Shown here: positions 51,201 to 63,017 of the stretch, piece by piece
Layout: the number at the start of each line of letters is the position of its first letter
Position numbering within the stretch: the stretch's first letter is position 1
Source of the DNA: Centropus unirufus
Lineage: Eukaryota > Chordata > Aves > Cuculiformes > Centropidae
Assembly (NCBI GenBank): GCA_013397695.1
Contig: VYZI01000033.1
Coordinates: 3,893,066 to 3,957,065 of the forward strand
Direction of reading: 5' to 3'
DNA: 64,000 bases
The notes under the pieces: model-generated
What the model was told of the DNA's origin: nothing
Seen by the model: the letters and a program-made list of their open reading frames with translations, nothing else
Databases searched by the model: none
Translations under genes and position numbers: made by a program

Positions 51201-53303
51201 AATGCATTCAGTCTGCTTCATTCTTCGGTGCCCAGGCAATCAGGTCTTGCAATATTAAAGACATCCTAGGAGTAGCATTTTAAGACCTTTAAAAAAACAG
51301 AATGGTCCAATATTGTGACACCAAATTAGTTACATTTCCATGTCCTTTGCCCACAGCCAGACTTGTTACAGCAGCATCTGGTTTCCCAGAGCTGGTACGG
51401 TCCTGCCAGCAAATGTGCAGGCTGTTGGCATGCTTCAGAATCTGCTGTTTTATGAGGGAAGGGGAGACCCCTACTTCCCTCTGGTACAAGGGGTGCCTCC
51501 CAAGCTGTTATTTTTTTAAACTTATATTGAAAAGCAACTGGAAGACCTGAGACTAAGCCCATCTCTTGCTGTCTCAAAGCAGAATCTCCAGCCCTTTGTG
51601 TTTAGGGAAAGATTTCCCCCGGCCCCGTGAGAATGCCATGATTTCCCCTGGAAGTAATTTCTAGGAGATACCATGAACTGCTGAAACTAAGGCACACCTT
51701 GAATGCTACCTGGCTAGAGACATGGCCCTCCTGACTTACTTACAACGATTGCAAGGAGCCTCTCAGCCACAAAGTATATTGCTCTCAGCCTCTGAATTTA
51801 CTGAAAGGACCCGTGATTGGCCTCCATTTTGGAGTAGCACTGAGCTAAAGGCAAGAACTTCCCCAAACTTAACTCAGACATTGTAATTAAGTAGAATTAG
51901 TGTTAGAACAAACAGTCATGCTTCTGTTCTTCAGTCATATCGATTACTGCTATTACATGAAAAAAGGTGCTACTAAGTGGTGAGATTACAATTTTTATGC
52001 ATGCAAAACTTCCTACTCCAGTATGAAAATGACCCTGAAGCTCATGTAGACTCTGCTTATTTCTGAACTAAAATTGTGTTTTCTTTTTCAGTGTTTTATA
52101 CATGTTTCATAATGCTGTATCTTCTTCTGTTTCTATAAATAAAGCTGAAACTGACTGTTGGCTTGAGAATTGTGTCTGAGAAACCTGTGGGTTGGTGTAA
52201 GAAAAATAACTGCTCCACTGCTTTGAAGAAACACTACTGTGCACTGGAGGCCTGCAGGATGGGTGCAATGCAGACTGGTCACTCTTGTCCTGTTTGGGCA
52301 CTTTGTGGAGTGGGCATTCCCCAATTGGTGTGATTTTAATAAGCAAATACACCTTTTGTAGGTCAATTAAGGGGTGACTTCAGCCAGCGAAACTTCTAAG
52401 AAACATCACCAAGAGCAGCATGCAAGTGAATTGATGCTTCTCTGACTCTTGCTGTCCTGGTCCAGAGTCAGATAGATGAAGCATGTTTGGACAATTTATG
52501 AAATAGAAATTCTTACAGTTTAAATATTTATCATACAAGAAATACGTAGATTTCCTTTATTCTCAGTCTTTCCAGTGGTTCTTTGACCTGGCCCTTTGAA
52601 ATAGGTATTTCAAGAACAAGCCCACTCACAAAGTTTCTGCCTGATTCTTGACCAGTAGACGGGGCATGGGACATGTTTGGTTAGACACACAGCTACGTTA
52701 CGAGCTCAGCCTGTGCCTGAAGCATTTTAAATGTATGTAGTCAGTTATACCTTCAGCTTGAAGGCATATTCCTCAACGTGACAGGACAACAGTCTTCATT
52801 GCCAAGTTGTAATTGAAATTATGTGGCAGCCAGAAATGCCGTCCTCCACACAGTCATAGTGGGGGTGGGAGCTTGCAGAGGCCTGGAAGAGACTGAGCTA
52901 AACACCCCACTTACTTACAAAATAAAAATATAAATGAGGTGAGGAGGCTTCCAAACACTAAGGGGACACTAGTCAAGGGACCTAGGAAACAATTGACAAA
53001 GGCAGATAGATGGTGGCCAATTTGAACCAAAGGAGAGGCACTTTGAGTTGGAGTGGGGGTGGAACACACACGATGAAAAAAAAAATAACCAAACCCCAAA
53101 TGAGCTAGACAGATACATGATGCCTACTGGAAAAAGTTTAGCTCTGGTTCTTAAAAGCTGCCTATGCAACTAACAAGCATAGTGTATTGCAATATCTGGT
53201 GTTAATGGCTACCGCAAAGCTATAGTAAGTAATCAAGTGGCGTGCACACATACGCACAAAACCCTCCCGACATGCACTGCAGGTGCCCATCCTGCCCCGT
53301 GCC
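48283..53303. other. Unique non-coding stretch
   Basis: No recognisable gene. A strong acceptor-like site at 50230 is followed by frames that close within 92 bases (stop at 50320-50322), which is compatible with a terminal exon or with chance. A short (AT)n run lies at 49592-49606. Overlapping open frames of about 80 codons on both strands near 51300-51570 carry no motif. Confidence 0.45.
49592..49606. repeat. (AT)n microsatellite
   Basis: A short run of alternating T and A, about 15 bp, within an AT-rich context. Confidence 0.8.
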
Positions 53304-53391
53304 CCCTCCCCAGCCATCATTATTGGGCTAACAAAGCCCTCCCCAGCCATCATTATTGGGCTAACAAAGCCCTCCCCAGCCATCATTATTG
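53304..53391. repeat. 33-bp minisatellite, 2.7 copies
   Basis: Units begin at 53304, 53337 and 53370 with the motif ccctccccagccatcattat. The first two units are identical over 33 bp and the third stops after 22 bp. Because the unit is a multiple of three, a minus-strand frame shows an 11-residue peptide repeat (MMAGEGFVSPI). That is a by-product, not evidence of a gene. The perfect identity suggests recent expansion and likely length polymorphism. Confidence 0.95.
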
Positions 53392-56300
53392 CTGGGGACA
53401 GTAAGGTTATGCTATGTGGCTCTTTCTTTAATTCTGCATTGATTGGGGGGTGAGCGAGGTTTTTTTTCTCACATCTCTCTCACATCTGAGAGCTAAAAGC
53501 AGCTTAGTTGGAATAACCAGCTTACCACAGGTCAGAAGAAAAACAGCTTAATTATGACAACCTGCAGTGTTTTTATTATTAGTCATAGCTATAATGCAAT
53601 GCCTCTGTTCTCTTGCACAGCCGCTTAATTTCCTTCGTCACTGCTAATCCCTGAGCCAGTTGCAGCTCACACTTGCTGAGGGGAGGCTTGCCTTCTTCAG
53701 GCATGCTGGCACGATTTTTCTCAAGGAGCTGTGAAGAGCGAGGATACTGCTATGTGTGGTCTGCTTTTCTCCTGCCTGTGCTTCATAGCCCACCCCACCC
53801 CCTCTTTCTCCGAGTAGCACTGCCTGTTATTGCTTTGCAAAATATCTCCCTCAGCACACAGCCGCTTGGTAGTCAAGGCGTGTATTTTAATCCAGCGGGG
53901 ACATCTGAAATACTGCTAGAAGAAAAGCCTGTGAAGATCTCCTAGGTTGTAACAAGAGGAGAGGAGAACTGCATTACAAAAGTTGTATCTTGTATTAAGA
54001 GACCTCCGAGCGTGACCCTCTCTAGCTGGCATCTCTACCAACCTCCCCACATAGGGGCATGATCTGCGTTTGTACCAAGTTCAGCAGTTTCACCAGGAGC
54101 TGCTTGTGGAGCAGTTCCTTCAGTAGCCGTGCATAAAAGGAAGCAAAGAGGGTGGCAACTATTTTACTCGATATTTCCACTTTCAGCAACTGCAGTCACG
54201 TCAAGCACAGGTGCTGTGAGAGCACCTGAAAATGAGAAGTCCTGGCTGCCTGTGCCACGAGTCACCTACGCCTAAGCTTACTGCAGGTGGACCAACTCGG
54301 CTCAGGCACCCCAAGCGTGGGAGGAAGCAATGACATCTCCAAGCCTGAATGGCTTTCAGGGGTACCACCAATCCTAGGAGCTGAGGTAAAGGAAAAGAAT
54401 GTGTCTATCAGACCTGACCCATACACTTTATGCTGAGCTGAATAATGTCAAGGCCCAACTTTCAGGCAGCCTTCACGCCTCTCCATTCCAGACAGGTCCC
54501 TCAAACTCTAGCAGGATGAGCCCTCCAGCCTTGCATGATCATTGCTGGCCTTGGAAGCCACTGCTTCATGAGGAAACAGTCACATGCACTCGGGACCCAT
54601 CACCGCTAATGACAGGATAAAAACTACACAGCAGCATTAGTCAAAGGAATCAAACACAGACACTTGAAAAATCCCTCATTCCTTATTCTGGGAATCACAA
54701 AGGTCTGGGTGAGAGCAATTTAAGTTATCATTGGGATTTAACAGGCAAAGCTTGACCATGAGCTAGACTGCACCACCTATTATCATAGCCAGGGACAGTT
54801 TGGTCTGAGTGTAAATAACTTCAGGTAGCTGCACAGCAGCTCCTTTGAGAAATGGGTCAAATGAAATGGGCTTCCTGTGGCATATGCTCTCCTCAGCAAC
54901 AGAGACTACAGGTAATAACAGTGCATCACCATCTACAGGAATTTAAGGAGAACTTTACATATGGCTGGGCAGCTGAAGTGAATCATTGCTGACGGCTGCA
55001 TCAGCCAACCACTGAAAAATTAAAGTTTACTGAAGAAATAATACAGAAACATAACTTCAGTTATGACCTGTGACGTTTAAATTGTATTAGCACTCCCTCT
55101 AGAGCTGATCTTTCTTGACAAAATTAATTAATTTTTATGGACCACAGAACTTCCATCCCTGCACTAGTGCATTTGAGTTTCCAAAATTAGGTGCCAAAAA
55201 TAGAACAACTAGAAATGATACTAGAAGACCAGAAACTTCTGCACCATTGGAATTTAAAAGGCAAGTCTTAAGGAAGAAAGGAAATCCGTTATTTATTTTT
55301 TTTCTAGACTGTTGCTGGAAGGGTTAAAGTTGTTTTAAAGGCTGAGTTAGGTGGGAAGATTGCCTTATAATAAGGCAAATTGCAGAGATTAAAACCAAGC
55401 ATTTATGAGACAGTTCTTTAAATGATGTTATTGCTGATTTATAGTTATGGGTTTCTTTACTCCTTTGATGGTAGTTTTATGCTGAGGTGGTAGTTTACGC
55501 TGAAATTGCAGCCTAATAACATCAGATGAACGTTCACGTCTCTGCTCCAGGCTACTTCAGCCATCTCTCAGCTGCTTTCCCCAGCCTCTTGGCATCCTGC
55601 CTCGAGGCCACCCCGTCATCAGGGTGTTCAGTTCTTGTGACAGTGCTGCAAACACAGCAAAGCCATGGCCTAGGCCTTGCCTTGGCAAGCGCCTGCCTAG
55701 GACCAGGCTGCCTAATGAGGAAGACCAGCACTTGCCTAATCCCACAGCTGCCTGCAGGGCCCCCAGGGGACCCAGAGCTGTGTCTTGGGGCGGTAAATAA
55801 CTCCCCATTAGTTCCCTCCCCTCTTGTGGCCTTACTGTAGGCCCCATGCCGTAGCACCATGCAGCAGTGCTAACACTAAACATGCTCTGGTCTCCGCTTT
55901 ATCAGGCCATCACTGCAGACCCCTCACAAATTGTGCTATGAAATGCCAAAATGCAGAGTAGAAAGAACCATGGAGAAACCCCCCTGCAGGACTCACAGAC
56001 TCAAGGCCCTTCAGCACAGGAGCCTCGGCACCTCCTCTCATCCTGGCAACAAAAGTAAGGTTTGGGGAAACTACACGTTATTATTTCCTTCAAGTCCCAG
56101 GCAGGTTTTGAGCTCCTGGCACTCCAGACAGCAATATCCCAGTGGGTCATCAGGGACCCGTGAGCAAGCAAACTCTGGCTCCTGACCTCAGAGATTGTCA
56201 CCTGAGATGTCTCTTGACCCACACTTGGCACTCTAACGTTAGTGCTGTTTGCTCAGGCTTTAACACAGCTTGCTTACTCTCAGAATTCCTCCACCTGATC

Positions 56301-58540
56301 AAATCCTGCCAACTACTGCTTGTTAAAAATATGAGACTTACGAAGGGTCTTCAGCCCCTGAAGACATCTCGCTCGCCTTGAATGGTTACGCCAATAACCA
56401 CTGACACCAAGAACAACTGCAGGTTATGTATGAGCCTTGACTTCCACCACATAGGTCAGGTACATTGGGCTTCACTCAATGTGTGAGTGCCTGCAGGTTG
56501 TCCAGCTCATAATAAATCAGCTCCCACGCAGCTAATTCCCTCAGAACCTGGATACCTCTCTCTATGGTGGTCCACTTGCTTGGGTGGCATATATCATCCT
56601 TAAAGGGATGCTTTAAAAAGCATGACAGTCACTGAAAGTACAATAGCATACTGCTTTTGGAGTACTTGACAGCTATGAACTGCTTATTACTTAATGCTGG
56701 TTGAGGAAACGTCTGTTTTAAGAAAAAAATACATTTTCATAATAATAAGGTTTCCAAGCTCAGTCTTTAAAGCTTTAAGGCTGCCAGCATTAATACAAGG
56801 GTACCCTGTGACACTGGTGGAGACAGCTTAGGCAGTATGAAGTATCCCACAGCTCCTTCTAGAAGACAGCCATGCTCCAATAATGAAACTACTGCAGCTG
56901 TCTGGAAGCCGGTAACTCCAAGAGCTACAGCCCATTATAAACTCCAGCCTAAGGATCTTCCTGGGCAGCCAGTCCCATTTGCTGTTGAACCAGAATTGTC
57001 CTTTCTTTTAGCTATTCCTCACCCTTCCCCTCTGTTTTTAAAGGCTTTCCTCAGAAGCTTTCCTGAGATGCTGCTAGGTTTCCTCCAAAACTGATTTTCC
57101 TGGGCAGAGGAAATGCAGCAGATTCAATCCGCCAGGACAGGCGTTCAAGGCTGTACGTTGGCTACATTATATGATTCTTACATTTATTACCACAGCTTTT
57201 CTAGTGACACTTCGTTCTACCACTGATGTCAGATCAGCCAGCCTGCAGCTTCTCAGCATGCCTGACTACATCCTCTTTATTTGTAGCTTACAAATAAGGC
57301 ATACCCACCCCCATTTTACAGGTATTTACAATTCTTGTTGCCAAAACTGTAATTCTATGCAGTAGTCACACGGTTTCTGTGCACTTTATTAAAGGATGCT
57401 TGTTTTTTTTTCCCAATTTACCTTTCAGCTGAACTATCGTAGTTTATATTTCTTTCTCCACACTTCCAGTAGCCAGGTTCAATGTGGTTGCATATGTAGT
57501 GTTCTCATTCTAAATGGGAACCAAAACAAATGTTTTATTTAACTTGGGGCTACATAAGGATTATCTTATCTCTCTTTGCTACCCTCATGCTGCAGCTGAG
57601 AATGTTCAATAGGTTTTCCCCTTATCCTTAGTTCTTCTAAAAGATCATCTGCTTAATCACAAAACTCTCAAAAACAAAGAAACAAAAAAAAGACTGCCAG
57701 AGAGGTTTGGAAGCAATCTATATTTCCCTTCACTGTAGGCCACTGTCTGCAGGGCGCTTTTTCTTATTGAGCTGTCTTGGTCCTAGGTTTAATACTACCC
57801 TCGGAGTGCTACTGTTGCTTAGTGTTTCCTCCCGCTGGTAACCTCTGCTGAAGAAAAGGCCATGGTCCTCCTTTTGTAGAACATCCACACATTTGATAGA
57901 TACTCTACCACAGATACACAGTATCCCTGATTTGTGTATTTCAGCTAGGAGAATGGGAATGTGGAAGCAAAACCTGAACCAAAGCTTCTCCCCCTCAGAT
58001 TTGCCCATAAAAGCTGCAGTGACATTCACAGAGGTTGTGTCCTCCCCAGGCAGGCATTAACAGCAAAGCCATTGTCATCGCCTCATCCGTCTGAACAGAA
58101 ATGTGTTTGAAGAAAACTTCACAAAGCTTAAACAATCAAAACCCAGCAACAATAAAAGAAATGTTCTATATAACTACAGAAGTAATCGCAAAAGCAAACT
58201 CGTGGAGGGTGCTCACACTCTCCTGCCTCCTCAGTATCAGGAGGGAATTCTAGGGAGAAAGGTTGAGAGTCAGTCATGTGGATGAACCTGCCAGAGTTAA
58301 GCTTGTTTTAAACCTACATCCGTGCCATAGGGCAGCAACTTGGCTATGCTACATGAGGGCTTGAACTTAGGAAGGGAGAAGAGGAATGGAAAAGGAGGAG
58401 GAAATGAAAAAACAAATAGACAAGGCTTGAGCATGTGTATTTTGCAGATATAGCTGTGCACGACTGTCTTCATCTGTTTCTGACAGACGTGTTAGGAGTC
58501 CAGTTACTGCAATGACACCTTTGGATCTCTGGCAGGCTTT
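53392..58540. other. Moderately G+C-richer non-coding stretch
   Basis: By eye the base composition shifts upward in G+C compared with the first 50 kb, with patches such as 55560-55850 that give overlapping open frames of about 100 codons on both strands. Overlap on opposite strands and lack of motifs argue that these are composition artefacts. CpG is not dense enough to call a CpG island. No transposon was recognised. Confidence 0.4.
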
Positions 58541-59311
58541 TTATTCATTCTGCCTTTCAAGAACAAGACAGGTTATTTCCCCCAGCTTCCACACACTAAA
58601 ACCGAGGTTGTGCTGAATTAGAACAAAAGGAGTAAAAATATTTCCCGATGTTTGCTGATATTCTTCATATGCAACATACCTGTTGCAATGAAATCCCTCA
58701 CACCACTGGCAGTAATAAATACCATAGCAACACCGCATCCTTCTCAGCATTTTCCAACGAGATCTGCAGCCTGACTTAACCACCCCAGAGGAGCACAGGG
58801 GAAGAAGCACAGAGAGCAGCTCTTCAGCCGGGATGTCCTGCCAGGTTGGAGCAGGGCAGCCTTCTCTCCCTAAGTGAGGAGGCACGAGGCCACTAGGCTT
58901 ATTGCTCCCCCTGAGTTCTGGTGGGCTGCCCCAAGCCCAAACCGTGCAGATGCACTGCTGGCACACACTGAGCAGAAACAGCTTTGATGTTCCTTCAGTG
59001 GTGGGAAGCAAATACAAAACCCTGGTATTGCACACGTGTGTGAGAGGGCGTAAACTCAGAGCAAGTTGCTCCCCCGTGCAAGAAAGCATCTGCGCCTGAC
59101 TGCTTCTGACTGCAACAGGGATACTGAAATGCACCACCGAGCCATTAAAGGACCCCCCCGCATTACCAAATGCAAAATTCAAACCTGTGCATGCAGCACT
59201 CCCCTCCCCACAAGCTAACACTCTGCAGACTGCCCGTGGAATTGCTCCTGCAGCTAAGTGCCACGGGGCTGCAGAGCCAGCTGGAAAAGGCCCCATGTCC
59301 TCAGGAGGCAC
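58541..59311 (-). other. Longest open frame in the window, 256 codons, unrecognised
   Basis: This open frame encodes a Cys-rich, low-charge sequence with no signal peptide and no domain I know. It ends in a stop codon that lies inside an AATAAA polyadenylation-like hexamer on the minus strand (about 58538-58543). Two shorter frames overlap on the + strand (59170-59595, 58902-59099). The frame lies in the G+C-richer part of the window, where stops are rarer, so length alone is weak evidence. It could be a chance frame, part of a long non-coding transcript, or a lineage-specific gene. I favour chance. Confidence 0.12.
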
Positions 59312-61084
59312 ATCCAGCAGCTGTTACACAGCTCTCCATGGGGTCCAAACCCTCTGCCAGCAGGTACTGTAGGCAAGGGCCCTCTTTACAGCTCCAAGGA
59401 GGCTGTTCATCATTATACAGGCTCCAGCCCCAAGCTCTTGTCTGGCTACGCACCTTCAAGCATTTCCTAGGTGCTGCCCTTTGCACACTGAGTTGTAATA
59501 AAACAGATGCAGAAATATCTACAGTCATTGCTGAGAGAGATCAGAACCCACAGCACTTACCCCCATGGTCTAGGAACCTTCTCTCCCTGCGGTGAACACT
59601 CTCCCAGGTGCAGTGAATGTGCTCACTGCCCCTGCTCAGCTGAGCCCAGTCCTGATGGGCCAGCAGGTGTAACATCATCCTTGGCAAATGGCACTCAGAC
59701 GTGGGCAAAAAGGGCTCTGGTTAATAACCTTTGGTTTGAAATATTGTAAGGCTGAGGAGGGGAGGGAAGCCGGGGAGAGGATCGTTGTGGGCAATGCTGT
59801 TCCTCTCTGCATTAATTTAAGCTTGCAGCACAACCAGGGCAGGGCAAGCCTCAGCAAAGAAAATAACAGATCAGAAAATGAGAGCAAGCAGCCTCTAGAG
59901 CCCTCAAAAAGAAAAAAAAAAAGTGCATGCCTTCACTACAGTAATTTTCCCTTTTCTAATACAGACAGGGAACACTGCATAACATTAGGCAAAAGAAAGC
60001 TGAATCTTCTAACTGGCCAGTGAAACAATGCTAGTGACTGCCACACCACATGCTATAGCGGATGCAAAAATAGCATTCAAAATAGTTCCTCATTGTGCTC
60101 CTTGGCTGCTCCCAGTACAGTTTAACCTCAGCGCTCCAGTCTGAAAGCTTATGCTTTATTTGAAGATGAGATTCACAATTCCATGAAGTGTCTTCATTCA
60201 GGTGACAGCTGTGTTCACATAACCCTCAAATGAGGGGAGGATGAGCTATAAAAATGGGTGCGAAGCTCGTGGGGGTCTAGGCTGGCGTCCTGAAGGCTAA
60301 AACTTTGTATACACACCCAGAGTGGCTGCTGGTCTGCAGGAATGGTGCTGCATGTGATCCTGTCATGTGTGCCCAACCTGACTTGAAAGGATTTCCCATC
60401 CGTGCCACCTTTAATTATGGATTTCTTTGCTGAAGTAATCAGCCAGTACTCATATAATATTCATTGCTGCCCGTTGCAGAGGTGTCACTAGCAGGTAACA
60501 CAGTTCTAGGGCTTCGCTCCATTTGTTTGTATCTTCGTCTAAGTCTGTGGTACGTTCACTTTCTTCCGCAGCGGATGATGGAAGAGCAGAAGCCGTTCTG
60601 TGTCTAATGCTCTGCTTTCCAGAAGTTTTGTTATAGTACTTGGATTCTGCAGTGGTGAACACAGCCTAAAACACAGGCCAACTACAGACACGTCCACCCT
60701 CAAGATATAAAATGATTGTTTGAGAGAGGTCACAGCCACTCCTCAGGCAATCTCATTCCTGCTCAGCAGACACCTGGACCAGACCCAGACCAGGCCACAG
60801 GAGACACTGCCTGGGGTGCCAGGATATTCACTACAGAACACCTGAGTTCAGTTCACAGTGGCCGTGGAAGTGTAAATCCCAACTGTACTGATACACAACA
60901 GATGGACATTTGAGGAAACACTCTGAATTGTTTACCACCAAAACAGCAAGATCAAATTTCTCTACTGTTAACTGTCAAGATACAAACCAACAGCAACAAA
61001 ACGGCTAGCCAGAAGTTCTAGAGTAACTTAAACCCCCATATTTGATGTTACAAACACATACTCAACTCACGAAAAATCACGCAA
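59312..61084. other. Non-coding stretch, no gene seen
   Basis: Mixed-composition sequence with only short overlapping open frames. If the signal at 61109-61114 is a real minus-strand poly(A) site, this is downstream flank of that gene. The minus strand just past the site is T- and G-rich near 61040-61060, as downstream elements of poly(A) sites often are. Confidence 0.4.
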
Positions 61085-61108
61085 AAGCAAATGTAATGTA
61101 TAAAATAG

Positions 61109-61114
61109 TTTATT
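61109..61114 (-). terminator. Candidate polyadenylation signal
   Basis: A canonical AATAAA on the minus strand. Cleavage would be expected some 15-25 bases further along, near 61085-61095, followed by a T/G-rich element. Such hexamers also occur by chance in AT-rich DNA. Confidence 0.3.
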
Positions 61115-61238
61115 ACTCTAATAAATAAAATTAAACTTTTTTTTACAAATATTATTTGTGCTTGTTTAAAAATGTTGAATAGGGATACCATTAATGTTGG
61201 TGGCTGCATTTATAACTGAAACATTCCGGGACAGTGCG

Positions 61239-61263
61239 TATATATACATACATACACACACAC
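61239..61263. repeat. Compound TA/CATA/CA microsatellite
   Basis: A short run passes from alternating TA through cata units to a CA tract, about 25 bp in all. Confidence 0.85.
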
Positions 61264-62999
61264 TGTCTATCTACTGGCAGCTGCTTTGCTGACCACAAAA
61301 ATAGTATCTACTCGTTCTCTTTTTCTAGTCATGCTTCATTGAACAAAGTGACAAATGCAAAGAAAAAGAACCAACAGTATTTGGTGGATTTCTGAAAGGA
61401 TAAAAAACATGTGAAGTACATTGAAAAGCGCCAAAGCAACTGCATTAACTGCATATCAATAAAGTGTCCATGCGGTGGTGCCTAAATATTGAAATGCAGA
61501 CAGGTCTCCAACAGATGTACAAATATTGATTGTATGTAGGTACAATAATATAACACATTCATTAGAAAACTTGGTGTTTCCTTATATAGCAGTTCATCCT
61601 GATACAAGATTATTGAACTTCTTTCACCTACGGCTAAAATTATTCTTTTTCTATTTTAGTGGTCACAAGTTTAGTGGGAAGAAGAATTAAAAAAACCATG
61701 AGCCTTTCAGAACAGTTAGCGAAAACCTCAGACAATTTTGCTATTTTTAGGCATTTAGATCCAGTTACAGAGATGTTCTGGGTTTATACATCAAATATGT
61801 TTACACAACATTCAACAACGAGTTTGGAACAAATTACAGTTGCGGGTAAATTCACATTAGCTTTGTCAAACTGTAAAAATCCCTTTGAAACAAACACTTT
61901 TGTGGTATGACAGGTTGGCTCCCTGATATACAAAAGCGTTCAGACAATAGTTACGTCTCTGTTCTGTGAGGGAAGAGGGCTCTTGGAGTAATGCATTATC
62001 CTACTCAGAAGGCAATAAATGGAGAAAGAATTGTGATTATCAGCAAGTGATTTCCATTGGATTTAGAAAGCTAATCAAAGTGCTTCATCTTTAGGCAACA
62101 CTGTAAATACTACAGAACATTAAGAAGGAAGGAGAATGGCATCACAGTTTGAATTATATCATTTATTGAAGGGTCTTAAGGCTAAATGTTGGATATGTCT
62201 TATTGCAAAAAGCTTTCTTTTTTTATTTAATTGAATCAATGCTTGCCACAAAAATGTGGTCAAAACTATGTCAGATTGAAAGATACAGCAACCTACTACA
62301 TCCCACCTCAAATTTCTGGAGCTTCCCCTGCACGGGAATTTCTCTGAAAGGTTTGTCTTGATGAATCAGTAAGTGCAGCTGAAACACAGACTTTGTTATT
62401 GCAAATACACTCACAGGGGACTATGTGGAAATGTAGAATGCAGTAAAGGATGCTTTTCACCACCTAACACCTGGACAAGAAAGCAGAGGTGCAGCAACCA
62501 TGTGTTAAATGGTCCATGAGAAGGACAGGCTCAGCACCTTTGAGGCAGCCCCAGTATCAGGAAAAGGAAATCCATTTATTCCAGCATTAGTCTTGTGGCA
62601 GACGAAGCCATGAGAAGCACTACCAGGGTAGCTTAGCTTCAGAGATACTGTGAGCAACGAACAGTGGCTTATGAGCCTTATGCCCACCAACTACGACACT
62701 GCATTTTTCCAAATTCACATGTATTTCTGTTTCCTGACTATCGCAATGTTTGGGAGATCTTCTCTCATCAACAGTGTTTACCAGACTAACAGTATAAAAT
62801 TGAGGCCAACTGGAGAAACCAAAAGTCATGGCCTCGGAAGTTCAACAGTTGACAAACAAGATACTAACTAGGACGTTTGCTTGATGTCGACTGGGAAGAT
62901 TTAGGCTCCCTCTCTGAACCAGAATGATTAAATGGGGGATGTGCTTTTACTTAACAGAAATGCAATCCATAGACTTATTTATACATAGATATATATATT

Positions 63000-63017
63000 T
63001 GTGTGTGCGCACACACA
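63000..63017. repeat. 18-bp perfect palindrome of alternating purine-pyrimidine
   Basis: The sequence tgtgtgtgcgcacacaca equals its own reverse complement and strictly alternates purine and pyrimidine. Such tracts favour left-handed Z-DNA and can extrude as a hairpin. An alternating TA block lies just upstream (62990-62998) and a CA tract just downstream (63034-63042). Confidence 0.9.

Noticed and set aside
53162..53386. Minus-strand peptide repeat
   Set aside because: It arises from the 33-bp minisatellite whose unit length happens to be a multiple of three.
55526..55883. Three overlapping frames of about 100 codons on both strands
   Set aside because: Produced by local G+C richness. Frames on both strands cannot all be real and none has a motif.
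61649..61910. Acceptor-like ctattttag and an 83-codon + frame
   Set aside because: The surrounding region looks like a minus-strand 3' UTR or intergenic DNA. The frame has no motif and no donor.
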